NCBI GenBank assembly: GCA_020829485.1
Contig: JAIVFU010000011.1
Coordinates: forward strand, 1 to 64,000
Length of the DNA stretch: 64,000 bases
From: Nostoc sp. CHAB 5834
GTDB taxonomy: Bacteria; Cyanobacteriota; Cyanobacteriia; Cyanobacteriales; Nostocaceae
Reading direction: 5' to 3'
A program made the translations under genes and the position numbers. The notes under the pieces are model-generated. The model had not been told where the DNA came from. It searched no databases and saw only the letters and a list, made by a program, of their open reading frames with translations. Shown in pieces: positions 45,775-54,755 of this stretch. How positions within the stretch are numbered: the first letter of the stretch is position 1; each line of letters opens with the position of its first letter.

Positions 45775-45990
45775 ATGAATAAATTTAATCTACTGTCAAA
45801 TTTACGAAAATACTGGCAGCATTTTACCATCTGGATGGCTAGTGCTTCTGACCTCCAAGTGTGGCAGGAATCAGACTGGCACGGTTACATTTCTTGTTGG
45901 CGTGCCTACGATCCAATGACAGGACGTTCTGCCTGTTTTGGTTCTGAAGAAGAAATGCGAATTTGGATTGATAAATGTTATTACAAATAA
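45775..45990 (+). CDS. Small hypothetical protein
   Basis: 71 residues from ATG 45775: aromatic-rich (YWQHFTIWMASASDLQVWQ, WHGYISCWRAYDP, ERGSEEE-like acidic turn, MRIWIDKCYYK). An upstream extension to 45637 has no start support. Similar small Trp-rich proteins occur in Nostocales by my recollection; no function known. Confidence 0.6.
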   Translation: MNKFNLLSNLRKYWQHFTIWMASASDLQVWQESDWHGYISCWRAYDPMTGRSACFGSEEEMRIWIDKCYYK

Positions 45991-46051
45991 AATCCTTTAC
46001 CAATCGATATGACAAATAGACACTGCTGAAATTCTGAGAGTTGAAAAGTCG

Positions 46052-47638
46052 CTAGGAGACTTTACCAAATCCGCCGCCTCCAGGAGTTTCTATCACAAAA
46101 ACATCCGCAGGTTTCATCTCTACTGTTGCTGTGCTGTCTAAATTCTCTTCAATTCCATTCTCACGTTGTATCCAGTTGCGTCCGATAATCCCCGCTTCCC
46201 CACCATTTAATCCAAAGGGAGGGACAACCCGATGGCCAGAGAGAATATTAGCTGTCATGGGTTCTAGAAAACGGATGCGCCGGACAACTCCATTACCACC
46301 GGAATATTGCCCTTTACCACCGCTATCGGGACGAATACTAAAGCTTTCTAAGAGTACAGGATAACGCGTTTCTAAAACTTCTGGATCGGTCAAGCGGGAG
46401 TTAGTCATGTGAGAATGAACAGCATCAGTTCCATCAAAACCAATTCCTGCCCCAGAGCCGCCGCAGATAGTTTCATAATATTGATATTGTTCATTACCAA
46501 AAGTAAAATTATTCATCGTTCCTTGAGAAGCAGCCATGACACCTAAAGCTCCGTATAAAGCATCGACAATGGTTTGAGAAGTTTCGACATTACCCGCTAC
46601 TACTGCTGCTGGATAAGTTGGATTCAGCATACAGCCAACCGGAATAATAATTTCTAGAGGGTTAAGACACCCGGCATTAAGTGGAATATTATCATCAACC
46701 AAAGTCCGAAAGACGTATAAAACTGCTGCTTGAGTTACAGCTTTGGGAGCATTAAAATTACTATTTATTTGCCGAGAAGTTCCAGTAAAATCAATGGTAG
46801 CACTACGAGTTTCTGGGTAAATCGTCACTTTAACTTGAATTCGTGCCCCATTATCCATTTCATAAACAAATGAGCCATTCTTGAGAAGATTGATAGCCTT
46901 TCTCACCGACTCTTCAGCATTAGCTTGCACAAAGTTCATGTAAGCTTGAACAGTATCGAGCTTGTATTGGAAAACCATTTTACGAAGTTCTTGTACTCCC
47001 CGTTCATTTGCGGCAATTTGTGCTTTAAAATCAGCAATATTTTGGTCAGGGTTACGAGCAGGATAAGTATGATTTGAGAGGTGCTGTCTTACTGCGATTT
47101 CTCGAAAATTACCTTCTTCAACTAAGAGAAAATTATCAAAAATAATTCCTTCTTCTTCTACTGTGGTACTGTGGGGAGGCATTGAACCGGGAGTAATTCC
47201 ACCGATATCTGCTTGGTGTCCACGAGAAGCAACAAAAAAGAGGGGAGTGGGGAATGGGGAATAGGGAGTGGGGAATGGAGTATTTTCACGAGTTTCTAGA
47301 AAAACTGGCGTAATTGCAGTTACGTCGGGAAGGTGGGTTCCGCCATTATAGGGGTTATTAGATAGATAAACATTTCCTGGTTTTAGGGTGTCGCCTTTTT
47401 CGTTAATTAAACTGCGGACACTTTCACTCATTGAGCCTAAATGTACAGGAATGTGGGGAGCATTAGCAACTAATAATCCAGATGAGTCAAAAATAGCGCA
47501 GGAGAAATCCAACCTCTCTTTGATATTTACAGATGCAGCCGTATTTTGGAGAACAATTCCCATTTGTTCGGCGATAAATTGATAGAGATTTTTGAATATT
47601 TCTAAGCGGACGGGATCTGGTTGCGTTGTTGTGTACAT
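46052..47638 (-). CDS. hyuB: Hydantoinase B/5-oxoprolinase beta-type subunit
   Basis: 528 residues of the HyuB family, ATP-dependent ring opening of hydantoins or 5-oxoproline together with HyuA. Motifs: PVHLGSMSESVRSL, NNPYNGGTHLPDVT, FFVASRGHQADIGG, NVETSQTIVDALYGALG, SGGNGVVRRIRF. Between FLETREN and PLFFVASRG there is a Pro-rich insert encoded by GGGGAATGGGGAAT-type repeat DNA (47236-47282), in frame. HyuA is encoded upstream at 48283-50397 but separated by an opposite-strand GNAT gene. Confidence 0.93.
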   Translation of the reverse strand: MYTTTQPDPVRLEIFKNLYQFIAEQMGIVLQNTAASVNIKERLDFSCAIFDSSGLLVANAPHIPVHLGSMSESVRSLINEKGDTLKPGNVYLSNNPYNGGTHLPDVTAITPVFLETRENTPFPTPYSPFPTPLFFVASRGHQADIGGITPGSMPPHSTTVEEEGIIFDNFLLVEEGNFREIAVRQHLSNHTYPARNPDQNIADFKAQIAANERGVQELRKMVFQYKLDTVQAYMNFVQANAEESVRKAINLLKNGSFVYEMDNGARIQVKVTIYPETRSATIDFTGTSRQINSNFNAPKAVTQAAVLYVFRTLVDDNIPLNAGCLNPLEIIIPVGCMLNPTYPAAVVAGNVETSQTIVDALYGALGVMAASQGTMNNFTFGNEQYQYYETICGGSGAGIGFDGTDAVHSHMTNSRLTDPEVLETRYPVLLESFSIRPDSGGKGQYSGGNGVVRRIRFLEPMTANILSGHRVVPPFGLNGGEAGIIGRNWIQRENGIEENLDSTATVEMKPADVFVIETPGGGGFGKVS

Positions 47639-47794
47639 GTTTGGCTCCTATTCTTTGCTAAGATTATCTAAGCTGTTACGTATACAACTTGTACTATCAG
47701 GGCGGGCAAGATGCCCACCCTACAATCATATTGAAAAAAATATTAGTGCAAATTAAAGGTACAACAGCTTACTAAAGTGATTAAAAGAAGTTCA

Positions 47795-48277
47795 ATGAAG
47801 ATTCGGTCTGCTACACCTGATGACATATTACTAATTTTTTCCTTTATCCAAAAAAAGTCTGAATTTGATAGAAACATTGGTGCTTATTCTGGTGTACTTC
47901 AAGTTACTGAGGAGAAAATACGTAAAACAATTTTTGGAACAGTACCTTTCTCTTACGTTTTATTTGCAGAAACCTCAGAGTGTGTGGTTGGGTTTGCTTT
48001 ATATGGATTCAGATACTCATCTTTTGTAGGGCAACCGAGTATCTGGCTTGATGATTTGTATGTGGACGAAAATATGAGGAGTCAAGGAGCAGGAGCCGCA
48101 TTAATGAGTTATTTAGCTCAAGTAGCAAAGGACAATGACTGTACCCATCTTGCTTGGAATGCTGATGTTCGCAACAGTCGCGGACTTAGTTTTTATCATA
48201 GGCTAGGTGCAAAAGTTACGGAGCAGAAAGGTAATCGCTGTTTTTTAACCTGGACACCACAAATACTTGCTGTATAA
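47795..48277 (+). CDS. GNAT-family N-acetyltransferase
   Basis: 160 residues from ATG 47795, chosen because AAAGAAG precedes it; a GTG at 47777 adds six codons. Typical GNAT order: N-terminal MKIRSATPDDILLIFSFI, strand VGFALYGF, then IWLDDLYVDENMRSQGAGAALM with the acetyl-CoA-binding R-x-x-G-x-G/A pattern, and GLSFYHRLGAK. Closest in style to diamine/spermidine acetyltransferases, substrate not determinable. It lies on the opposite strand between hyuA and hyuB. Confidence 0.9.
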   Translation: MKIRSATPDDILLIFSFIQKKSEFDRNIGAYSGVLQVTEEKIRKTIFGTVPFSYVLFAETSECVVGFALYGFRYSSFVGQPSIWLDDLYVDENMRSQGAGAALMSYLAQVAKDNDCTHLAWNADVRNSRGLSFYHRLGAKVTEQKGNRCFLTWTPQILAV

Positions 48278-48282
48278 GCAGT

Positions 48283-50397
48283 TTATAGACGCTGTAAAAT
48301 TAGATGATTATATTCAGTTAATATTGTTTGCCAATTAGGTTCTACTACAATTGTGCTAATTTTTTCAACAACGATCGCAGGCCCATTAATACTATCTTCT
48401 GGTTGCAAATCTTCTCGTCGGTAAACGGGCGTATCATGCCATCTGTCAGCAGTAAACATCCTTACTATCTCAACAGCTTCAATGGCTTCAACTATAGAGC
48501 GTGTACGAGTAATTAAAGGTTCTTCAGGTGTCTCCATTTTCTGAATTACTTCTACTGAGGCTGATTCGACAATTAAAGTTTTATCTAATTGAATAAAACC
48601 ATAGCGGGATTTATGTTCATCCTCAAATTCTTGCCGCATCAATACCACATCTTCGGCAAAGTTAACGGTTAAAGTAGAGTTAGTTCCTTCATATTTTAAG
48701 TTGACTTTCTGAACTATTTCTGTTTGAGCATTAAATTCATTTATTTCACTTCTAGCTTGAGTTTCTAAATATTCCATTAACTGGTATAATTTAGGAATTA
48801 ATGCTTGGGTTAAAGGCTGTTCTACTCCTCCTTCTCTAATTGCCCGGACATCAGCTAATCCCATTCCATAAGCAGAAAGAACACCAGCATAAGGGTGAAA
48901 AAATATTTTTTTCATTCCCAAGGTATCGGCAATTAAACAAGCAACTTGTCCGCCTGCGCCGCCAAAACAACAAAGCACATATTGGCTGACATCATAACCC
49001 CGTTGTAGACTGATTTTTTTAATTGCGTTCGCCATATTTTCCACTGCGATCGCAATAAATCCGGCGGCTACTTGTTCGGGAGTAGAATGATTTAATGTAG
49101 CGCCTTGAATGTCTTGGGCTAATTGTGTAAATTGCTGAATTACAGTATCTTTATCTAAAGGTAAATTGCCATCAATTCCAAAAACCGAGGGAAAATATTG
49201 TGGGTGAATTTTGCCTAACATCACATTAGCATCAGTAACCGCTAATGGCCCCCCACGTCGGTAACAAGCAGGGCCAGGATTTGAACCAGCAGATTTAGGG
49301 CCGACACGATAACTAGAACCATCAAAAAAGAGAATTGAACCGCCTCCAGCCGCAATCGTATTAATTGCTAATACGGGAACTCGCATCCGCGCCCCAGCAA
49401 TTTCTGAATCTAGTTGTCGTTCATACTCTCCTTTAAAGTGGGCAACATCTGTACTTGTCCCTCCCATATCAAAGGTAATAACTAACTCAAAACCTGCTCT
49501 TTTACTAGTTTGTACTGCACCGACAATACCACCAGCCGGGCCACTTAAAATACTATCTTTACCTTGAAATTGTTCGGCTGCAACTAAACCGCCGTCAGAT
49601 TTCATAAACATTAATTTGACTCCAGGTAACTGACTCGCTACTTGGTTGACATAGCGACGTAAAATCGGAGTTAAATAAGCATCGACTACTGTTGTATCTC
49701 CTCGGCTGACTAATTTCATTAACGGACTAACTTGATGAGATACAGATATTTGGGTAAAACCGATTTCTTGGGATATTTTGGCTATTTGTTGTTCGTGTTT
49801 TGGATAGCGATCGCTGTGCATAAAAACAATGGCACAACTCCGAATTCCTGTATTGTAAACTGTTTGTAATTCATTTTTGACTTGTTGAATATTTATCGGT
49901 ATTAATTCATTGCCATGAGCATCATAGCGTTCATCAATCTCAATCACCTGCTCATACAGCATGGTTGGTAAAACGATATGACGAGCAAAGATGTTAGGAC
50001 GATTTTGGTAGCCAATTCGTAGTGCATCTTTAAAGCCTTTGGTGATGAGAAGAACGACGCGTAGGATGGAGTCCTTGCCGCAGGCATCGCCTTTCCTTTC
50101 TAAGAGCGCGTTTGTTGCTACTGTTGTCCCCATTTTTACTACTTTTATCGCTTCAGGAGGAATGGGTTCGTTGCTGGAAATACCCATGATATCCCGAATT
50201 CCTTGGATAGCTGCATCTTGATATTGTTCGGGATTTTCTGAAAGCAGTTTGTAGACTATAATCCATTGCTGATTAGGTAGAGTCACAATTAAAAAACGTT
50301 CAGGATGTCTTGAGAGTCTGTCTATAATTGCCTGATTATTAGTAACGGCAACAATATCTGTAAATGTACCACCGCGATCGGCAAAAACTTTTAACAT
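48283..50397 (-). CDS. hyuA: Hydantoinase A/5-oxoprolinase alpha-type subunit
   Basis: 704 residues of the HyuA ATPase family. DRGGTFTDIVAV is the N-terminal phosphate-binding motif; FDMGGTSTDVAHF, GPKSAGSNPGPACYRRGGP and CCFGGAGGQVACLIADTLG follow as expected. Within the motif TNALLERKG-VVLLITKG an additional stretch DACGKDSILR corresponds to a GCGATGCCTGCGGC repeat (50058-50090), inserted in frame. Whether the substrate is 5-oxoproline or a hydantoin is open; cyanobacteria often carry split versions like this. Confidence 0.93.
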   Translation of the reverse strand: MLKVFADRGGTFTDIVAVTNNQAIIDRLSRHPERFLIVTLPNQQWIIVYKLLSENPEQYQDAAIQGIRDIMGISSNEPIPPEAIKVVKMGTTVATNALLERKGDACGKDSILRVVLLITKGFKDALRIGYQNRPNIFARHIVLPTMLYEQVIEIDERYDAHGNELIPINIQQVKNELQTVYNTGIRSCAIVFMHSDRYPKHEQQIAKISQEIGFTQISVSHQVSPLMKLVSRGDTTVVDAYLTPILRRYVNQVASQLPGVKLMFMKSDGGLVAAEQFQGKDSILSGPAGGIVGAVQTSKRAGFELVITFDMGGTSTDVAHFKGEYERQLDSEIAGARMRVPVLAINTIAAGGGSILFFDGSSYRVGPKSAGSNPGPACYRRGGPLAVTDANVMLGKIHPQYFPSVFGIDGNLPLDKDTVIQQFTQLAQDIQGATLNHSTPEQVAAGFIAIAVENMANAIKKISLQRGYDVSQYVLCCFGGAGGQVACLIADTLGMKKIFFHPYAGVLSAYGMGLADVRAIREGGVEQPLTQALIPKLYQLMEYLETQARSEINEFNAQTEIVQKVNLKYEGTNSTLTVNFAEDVVLMRQEFEDEHKSRYGFIQLDKTLIVESASVEVIQKMETPEEPLITRTRSIVEAIEAVEIVRMFTADRWHDTPVYRREDLQPEDSINGPAIVVEKISTIVVEPNWQTILTEYNHLILQRL

Positions 50398-50494
50398 GAT
50401 TTTGTTTTCTCAACGCTATACAGGTAGCATAACAATGGGTTATGAAGTCTTTCTACTTCAGATGTGGAATATTTTTCTATAAATGTGGAATCTT

Positions 50495-50707
50495 AGAGGA
50501 TGTTTGAAAAGTTATTATTGATGTATCAAATATTTTTTACCCCACCCTAACCCTCCCCTTATAAAGGGGAGGGAACTGGATTTTCTTATTTCCCCCCTTT
50601 ATAAGGGGAGGGAACTAGATTTTCTTATTTTTCCCCTTTATAAGGGGGGATTAAGGGGGGTAATAATTCGATTAAAATCACAACATACCACTTTTCAAAC
50701 AACCTCT
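50495..50707. mobile_element. MITE-like element (family F, second copy)
   Basis: About 213 bp with ends AGAGGATGTTTGAAAAGT / ACTTTTCAAACAACCTCT, matching 32651-32806, and an interior made of three CCCCTTTATAAGGGG-type units. Confidence 0.82.
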
Positions 50708-50719
50708 TAGATATAGTTA

Positions 50720-51958
50720 TTAAATTGTCCACTGCCATTTAGACTGTTGTGTATTCCATTTTACAGCTACTATTTCTGCTGGAGGATTGATGCGATCGCC
50801 ATTCTTTTTAAATTCTATAATTCCTGTAACTCCTTTCACTTGTTTTTTGTCTTCTTTGAAATATTTATTCATGTATATCAGTAAAGATTGACTATCTAAA
50901 ATCTTAAATTGCTCTAAAACTCTCAGAATTATTAACGCTGAGTCGAAAGCTGTTGCACTACGCCATGTTAAGTTTTCTTCTCCCCATAATTGAGTGCCTA
51001 GTTGACAAAACTTTTGCCCTAGTTGATTTTCACTATTGCACCCATTTGTTTTGCTGTGCCAATGCCAAGGAACACAAGCTATAATTTGACACTCATTTTT
51101 ATTTACCAAATTATACTGACTTTGTTCATTAATCCAATGTAAAACATTCTCATGGTAAAAAGTTGCTGAACCAGCTATTAGACAGTTATTGATTTTTAAT
51201 CTACTAATCAGTCCAGCATTATCCAGAAAATTAGGTTCAATTCCTCCATCAGCAATTATGATAATAATATCAACACCATTCTGTTTAATATCTTCTAGAT
51301 AAGCTTGAATATGATAATATTTTTCGCTAATATAACTACATTCTTTTAGAAAAATAAGCTGTTCACTATATTGCTCTAAACATTTTTTGATAGTATTTCT
51401 ATATGAAGTGCTATAACTACTATTTTTATTATAGATAATAGCTACTTTTTTATGATCTTTTTCGGGCAAGCTTTCTGTCAAGTAATGAGCTAACTGTGTG
51501 GCATTTATGCTATCTTGAGTAGTCAGTCTAAAAAAAGATAAGCTTTCACCCCCAGATAAATAAGAAAGTTCATTAGATGTACTGCTATTTACTAAAGTTA
51601 GTCCATTTTGAGAATATAAATTTAGTGCCTTTTTAGTCATTTCACTTGAATAGTGACCGATGATAGAAATCAGGTTTAGCTGTGGTGCTAAATTTGCTAA
51701 ATTCTCTGCTGTTTGGCTATATGGTGCATATAAATTATTAGGATCATTGACAATTAGAATTTTCAAGGCTATTTGACTATCTGTATTATTTAGAGTAAAC
51801 AATTTGTCGGGCTTGATATCATCTAAATTTATCTCTTTTTTTAGTGAAATTTTATCAAAGCTTTGAATATTTACTTGGAGTTGAATTTGAGCAATACCTC
51901 GTAAAATTTCAGATGCAACGTGACCTTGATTATGATAAAATGGCACAACCACAGCCAA
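50720..51958 (-). CDS. Substrate-binding (Peripla_BP_6) protein, C-terminal part of a stop-interrupted gene
   Basis: 412 residues forming a nearly complete periplasmic-binding fold (VVVPFYHNQGHVASEILRGI, LISIIGHYSSEMTKKAL, SFFRLTTQDSINATQLAHYL, RSATAFDSALIILRVLEQF). It is in the same frame as the gene piece at 52076-52561, with only one TGA (52076-52078) between them and open coding sequence in the 39 codons after it. I conclude that 50720-52561 was one gene of about 613 codons. No ribosome site or export signal supports independent translation from 51958. Confidence 0.85.
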   Translation of the reverse strand: MAVVVPFYHNQGHVASEILRGIAQIQLQVNIQSFDKISLKKEINLDDIKPDKLFTLNNTDSQIALKILIVNDPNNLYAPYSQTAENLANLAPQLNLISIIGHYSSEMTKKALNLYSQNGLTLVNSSTSNELSYLSGGESLSFFRLTTQDSINATQLAHYLTESLPEKDHKKVAIIYNKNSSYSTSYRNTIKKCLEQYSEQLIFLKECSYISEKYYHIQAYLEDIKQNGVDIIIIIADGGIEPNFLDNAGLISRLKINNCLIAGSATFYHENVLHWINEQSQYNLVNKNECQIIACVPWHWHSKTNGCNSENQLGQKFCQLGTQLWGEENLTWRSATAFDSALIILRVLEQFKILDSQSLLIYMNKYFKEDKKQVKGVTGIIEFKKNGDRINPPAEIVAVKWNTQQSKWQWTI

Positions 51959-52075
51959 AGTATAAATCTGAATGTTTTTCTCTCGTAAAAGAGATTGTTT
52001 ATATTCAATTAAACAGTTATTAATATAAATTAAAACTTCTGGATTCCCTGTATCATAAATTTCTATTTCTTTTTT

Positions 52076-52561
52076 TCAAGCCCAAATAAAGCACTTTAAT
52101 GCTTGATAATAAAGTCCTTGCTGATAAAATTTATTCCCTTGTATTTGTAACTCAACAATATCTTGATTTGGGGGAGAAAGAAAAATTTGTCTACCAAAAC
52201 TACCTTGAAAGTTATCATTATTTAATTGAGGTGCAGTCTGCAATTTATATCCGTTATTAGGATGAAGTAAAAAATTAAGCAGCTTAACCCACTTCCCAGC
52301 TATCTGTTCTTGGTCAATTTGCATCAGTTCTGCTATTCTGGGATAAATATTATTACTCAGCCTATCTCTAATTTGTTGGTCAGATAAATTGAAGATTTTA
52401 GCTAAATCTTGTCGAGAGTGTCCTAATAGAGATTGACAAATGATTTCCTTGTCAATTTCACTGATTTGCCTTCTATTTGAAGCTGTCTCTAATTTCTGAA
52501 AGAAAAGGTCAATATTAATATTTAGCTGTTCTATAACCTGTTGACAATTTTGACACACCAT
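52076..52561 (-). CDS. N-terminal part of the stop-interrupted substrate-binding protein
   Basis: 161 residues: Cys motif VCQNCQQ, a helical HTH-like segment (GHSRQDLAKIFNLSDQQIRD), then IQGNKFYQQGLYYQALKCFIWA as a TPR-like helix pair. Terminated by TGA at 52076. The reading frame continues in KKEIEIYDTGNPEVLIYINN. A Trp codon TGG changed to TGA would explain it. Confidence 0.75.
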   Translation of the reverse strand: MVCQNCQQVIEQLNINIDLFFQKLETASNRRQISEIDKEIICQSLLGHSRQDLAKIFNLSDQQIRDRLSNNIYPRIAELMQIDQEQIAGKWVKLLNFLLHPNNGYKLQTAPQLNNDNFQGSFGRQIFLSPPNQDIVELQIQGNKFYQQGLYYQALKCFIWA

Positions 52562-52653
52562 AATTATCTATCATCCTTTTTTCAAAATGATAGTCTAATT
52601 CCTAACTTAGGTGATCCTATGGGTGTCGAACTAATTTCTATTTATGTTGACAA

Positions 52654-52884
52654 TTAGATAGCTTGCTGGTTTAGCGGAATTAAAATTACAAATTCTGTAC
52701 CTTGTCCAGGAGCAGAAATACATTGTAATATTCTCTGATGTTTTTGGGTGATAATCTGATAACTAATAGATAAACCTAATCCCGTACCTTTACCAACTGG
52801 TTTAGTAGTAAATAATGGTTCAAACAAGTGCTTTTTTACCTTTTTTGGAATGCCTGTACCATTAGCGCCTCTACAAATGTACAA
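52654..52884 (-). pseudogene. Histidine kinase C-terminal fragment (HATPase)
   Basis: Encodes only the G1/F/G2 end of a kinase ATPase domain: NGTGIPKKVKKHLFEPLFTT, KPVGKGTGLGLSISYQII. Upstream it runs into a family D element end (about 52885-52917, TTGGAAGTCCC), and the H-box, N-box and sensor are missing. Remnant. Confidence 0.85.
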
Positions 52885-52960
52885 ATAATTTGGGATAATT
52901 TATTTTTTTGGAAGTCCCTTATATCCAAAAGTTATTTTTAAAGTAGTGAACATAAAAAGC

Positions 52961-53596
52961 ATGAGTGGCAAATTAATTGTATTTGAAGGGGTAGAAGGCT
53001 GTGGTAAAACCAGCCAAATGCAGCTTTGTTGTCAGTGGTTGGAAAGTCTAGGTGTTTCTGTGGTGGTAACTCGTGAACCAGGTGGAACGGAGTTAGGCTT
53101 ACATCTTCGCCGCTTGCTATTAGAGAAGACGGAGGATAAACCAGTTGCACAAGTGACAGAACTTTTGTTGTATGCTGCTGACCGATCGCAACACGTTGAA
53201 CAAGAACTCAAACCGCAACTGCAAGCAGGGAAATATATTTTATGCGATCGCTACACTGACTCTACCATTGCCTACCAAGGATATGGTCGCGGTCTTAACA
53301 TGAGTTTAATCAATCAGCTTAATCATATTGCCACTGCTGGTTTAGAGAGTGACTTAACTATTTGGCTAGATGTCGATGTCGAAGTCGGACTAGCCCGGAA
53401 ACGGGGAGATGGAATAGGGTTAGACCGCATTGAACAAGAAACAATCGCTTTTCATCGGCGCGTTCAGCAAGGATACGCAGAGTTAGCAGCATCCTATCCC
53501 TCAAGAATTGTGCAAGTAGATGGCAGCTTGACTAAAGAAGCTGTACAACAAGTAATTCAAGGAATTTTGCGCGTACACCTGAAGGGGTTGCTATAG
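52961..53596 (+). CDS. tmk: Thymidylate kinase
   Basis: dTMP kinase making dTDP for DNA synthesis. From ATG 52961 (211 residues; a GTG at 52946 would add five): P-loop EGVEGCGKTS, DR-motif region VTREPGGTELG, LLLYAADRSQHVEQ, and CDRYTDSTIAYQGYGRG. The C-terminal lid is short, as in type I enzymes. Family D element ends lie on both sides (about 52900 and 53646), yet the gene is intact. Confidence 0.95.
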   Translation: MSGKLIVFEGVEGCGKTSQMQLCCQWLESLGVSVVVTREPGGTELGLHLRRLLLEKTEDKPVAQVTELLLYAADRSQHVEQELKPQLQAGKYILCDRYTDSTIAYQGYGRGLNMSLINQLNHIATAGLESDLTIWLDVDVEVGLARKRGDGIGLDRIEQETIAFHRRVQQGYAELAASYPSRIVQVDGSLTKEAVQQVIQGILRVHLKGLL

Positions 53597-53645
53597 ACAT
53601 CGCCTCAAATTTTAAAGGTAAAATTTTTTGAACTTTCTACTTAAG

Positions 53646-53766
53646 GGGACTTCCAAGAAATAAATTACCCAAATAAACGAACCACAGAGGCACAGAGAAC
53701 ACAGAGGAATGAGGAGGAGAGAGTTTTTTCGTCAAATTTTTGGGTATTTTTTTATTTGGAAGTCCC
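53646..53766. mobile_element. MITE-like element (family D, second copy)
   Basis: 121 bp with ends GGGACTTCCAAGAAATAAA / ATTTGGAAGTCCC, and a following TAA at 53767-53769 resembling TTAA before the left end. Interior carries CACAGAGGCACAGAGAACAC direct repeats. Lies between tmk and the secreted-protein gene. Confidence 0.8.
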
Positions 53767-53918
53767 TAACTGTCTTAACTGTCCTTGCATCGTTGGTTTA
53801 AAGCTGAGAATATTATAAAAGATGGGGTGTTTTCCGATACCACACCCTAGTCTAAAACTAGTACAGCACGGCGGAAATAAACACACCATTTCAAAAAAGG
53901 TTGGAAGGAAGAGTTTGT

Positions 53919-54425
53919 ATGAAATTTAAGTCTGTTTCTGTAGGTATTGGCTTAAGCCTTCTCAGTTTTTCAGTCAGTTCATTCCCACGGACTATATTCA
54001 ATTCATCACGAGTCCTTGCCGAAGAAGTTAGTTCTTCATGCCCTCTAGCATCTGATATTGCCGTTACCTTCCTCAATTCTAAATGTGAGGAAGTCAAACT
54101 AGACCAGCCTAAGACTTTTTATCGCTACTATAGTAGCAGTGAGAACAGATATGGTAGGTATTTAACAACTGATAAATATGAAACAAATGTAGAAGTAATT
54201 AGGAATCTAGCCCTCAATCAATTATGGGGCAATAAAGCCACTATGATCCAACCAGTTACTTTGCCAGCAGGAACGACAGTTTATCAAGGCATTGTTGCCC
54301 CTCAAACCCCCACTAAATGCTATCCTGGCGGTGGTCAACAGACTTTTATTAAAGATACAAGAGATCCAAATATTAAGTGGTCTGAGGGAGAAAATATCGT
54401 CATCAAAGATTTTAGTTGTTCGTAA
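53919..54425 (+). CDS. Secreted protein, weak TNT-toxin resemblance
   Basis: 168 residues from ATG 53919 (GGAAGGAAGAG ahead of it). Signal peptide-like N-terminus (VSVGIGLSLLSFSVSSFP) and a mature part with four cysteines. The order TFYRYYSSSENRYGRYLTTD, then LPAGTTVYQGIVAP, then YPGGGQQTFI recalls the TNT fold (NAD glycohydrolase-type toxin: R-x-G-x-Y-L and G-G-G-x-Q). The catalytic residues cannot be confirmed by eye. The gene is followed after 5 nt by a small helical gene, as in toxin-immunity pairs. Alternative: a secreted protein unrelated to toxins. Confidence 0.6.
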   Translation: MKFKSVSVGIGLSLLSFSVSSFPRTIFNSSRVLAEEVSSSCPLASDIAVTFLNSKCEEVKLDQPKTFYRYYSSSENRYGRYLTTDKYETNVEVIRNLALNQLWGNKATMIQPVTLPAGTTVYQGIVAPQTPTKCYPGGGQQTFIKDTRDPNIKWSEGENIVIKDFSCS

Positions 54426-54430
54426 AAATC

Positions 54431-54721
54431 ATGGAAACAAAGACAGAAGAATTTATCAAGTTGCTCGATAAAGCTCTTGAGATTGCCGAACAGATTCGTA
54501 GAGACAAACAACCAGAATTTAAACACTCAGAGCGTTTAAACAATCTGATCGATGCACTACAATCTATTAGAAGTCAAACGCTGATTGGTAAACTTGAAGC
54601 ATCAGGAGGAATCTCAACCCTTGGGCTGGCTCGTGAAGTGGCTGATTGGATTGAGCCGTTAGATTCGCCATTATTAAAAACTGTAGGCACGATAGAGGAA
54701 TATTACCAAAAACACCTCTAA
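54431..54721 (+). CDS. Small helical protein, possible immunity partner
   Basis: 96 residues from ATG 54431, 5 nt after the stop of the secreted protein gene. All-helical, acidic/amphipathic (EFIKLLDKALEIAEQIRRDK, RLNNLIDALQSIRSQ, LAREVADWIEPLDSPLLKT). No signal peptide, so cytoplasmic. Tight linkage suggests a common function; an immunity role is inference from arrangement only. Confidence 0.7.
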   Translation: METKTEEFIKLLDKALEIAEQIRRDKQPEFKHSERLNNLIDALQSIRSQTLIGKLEASGGISTLGLAREVADWIEPLDSPLLKTVGTIEEYYQKHL

Positions 54722-54755
54722 ATACTACAGATTTCTCAGGTAAAGCGGATCGCCT

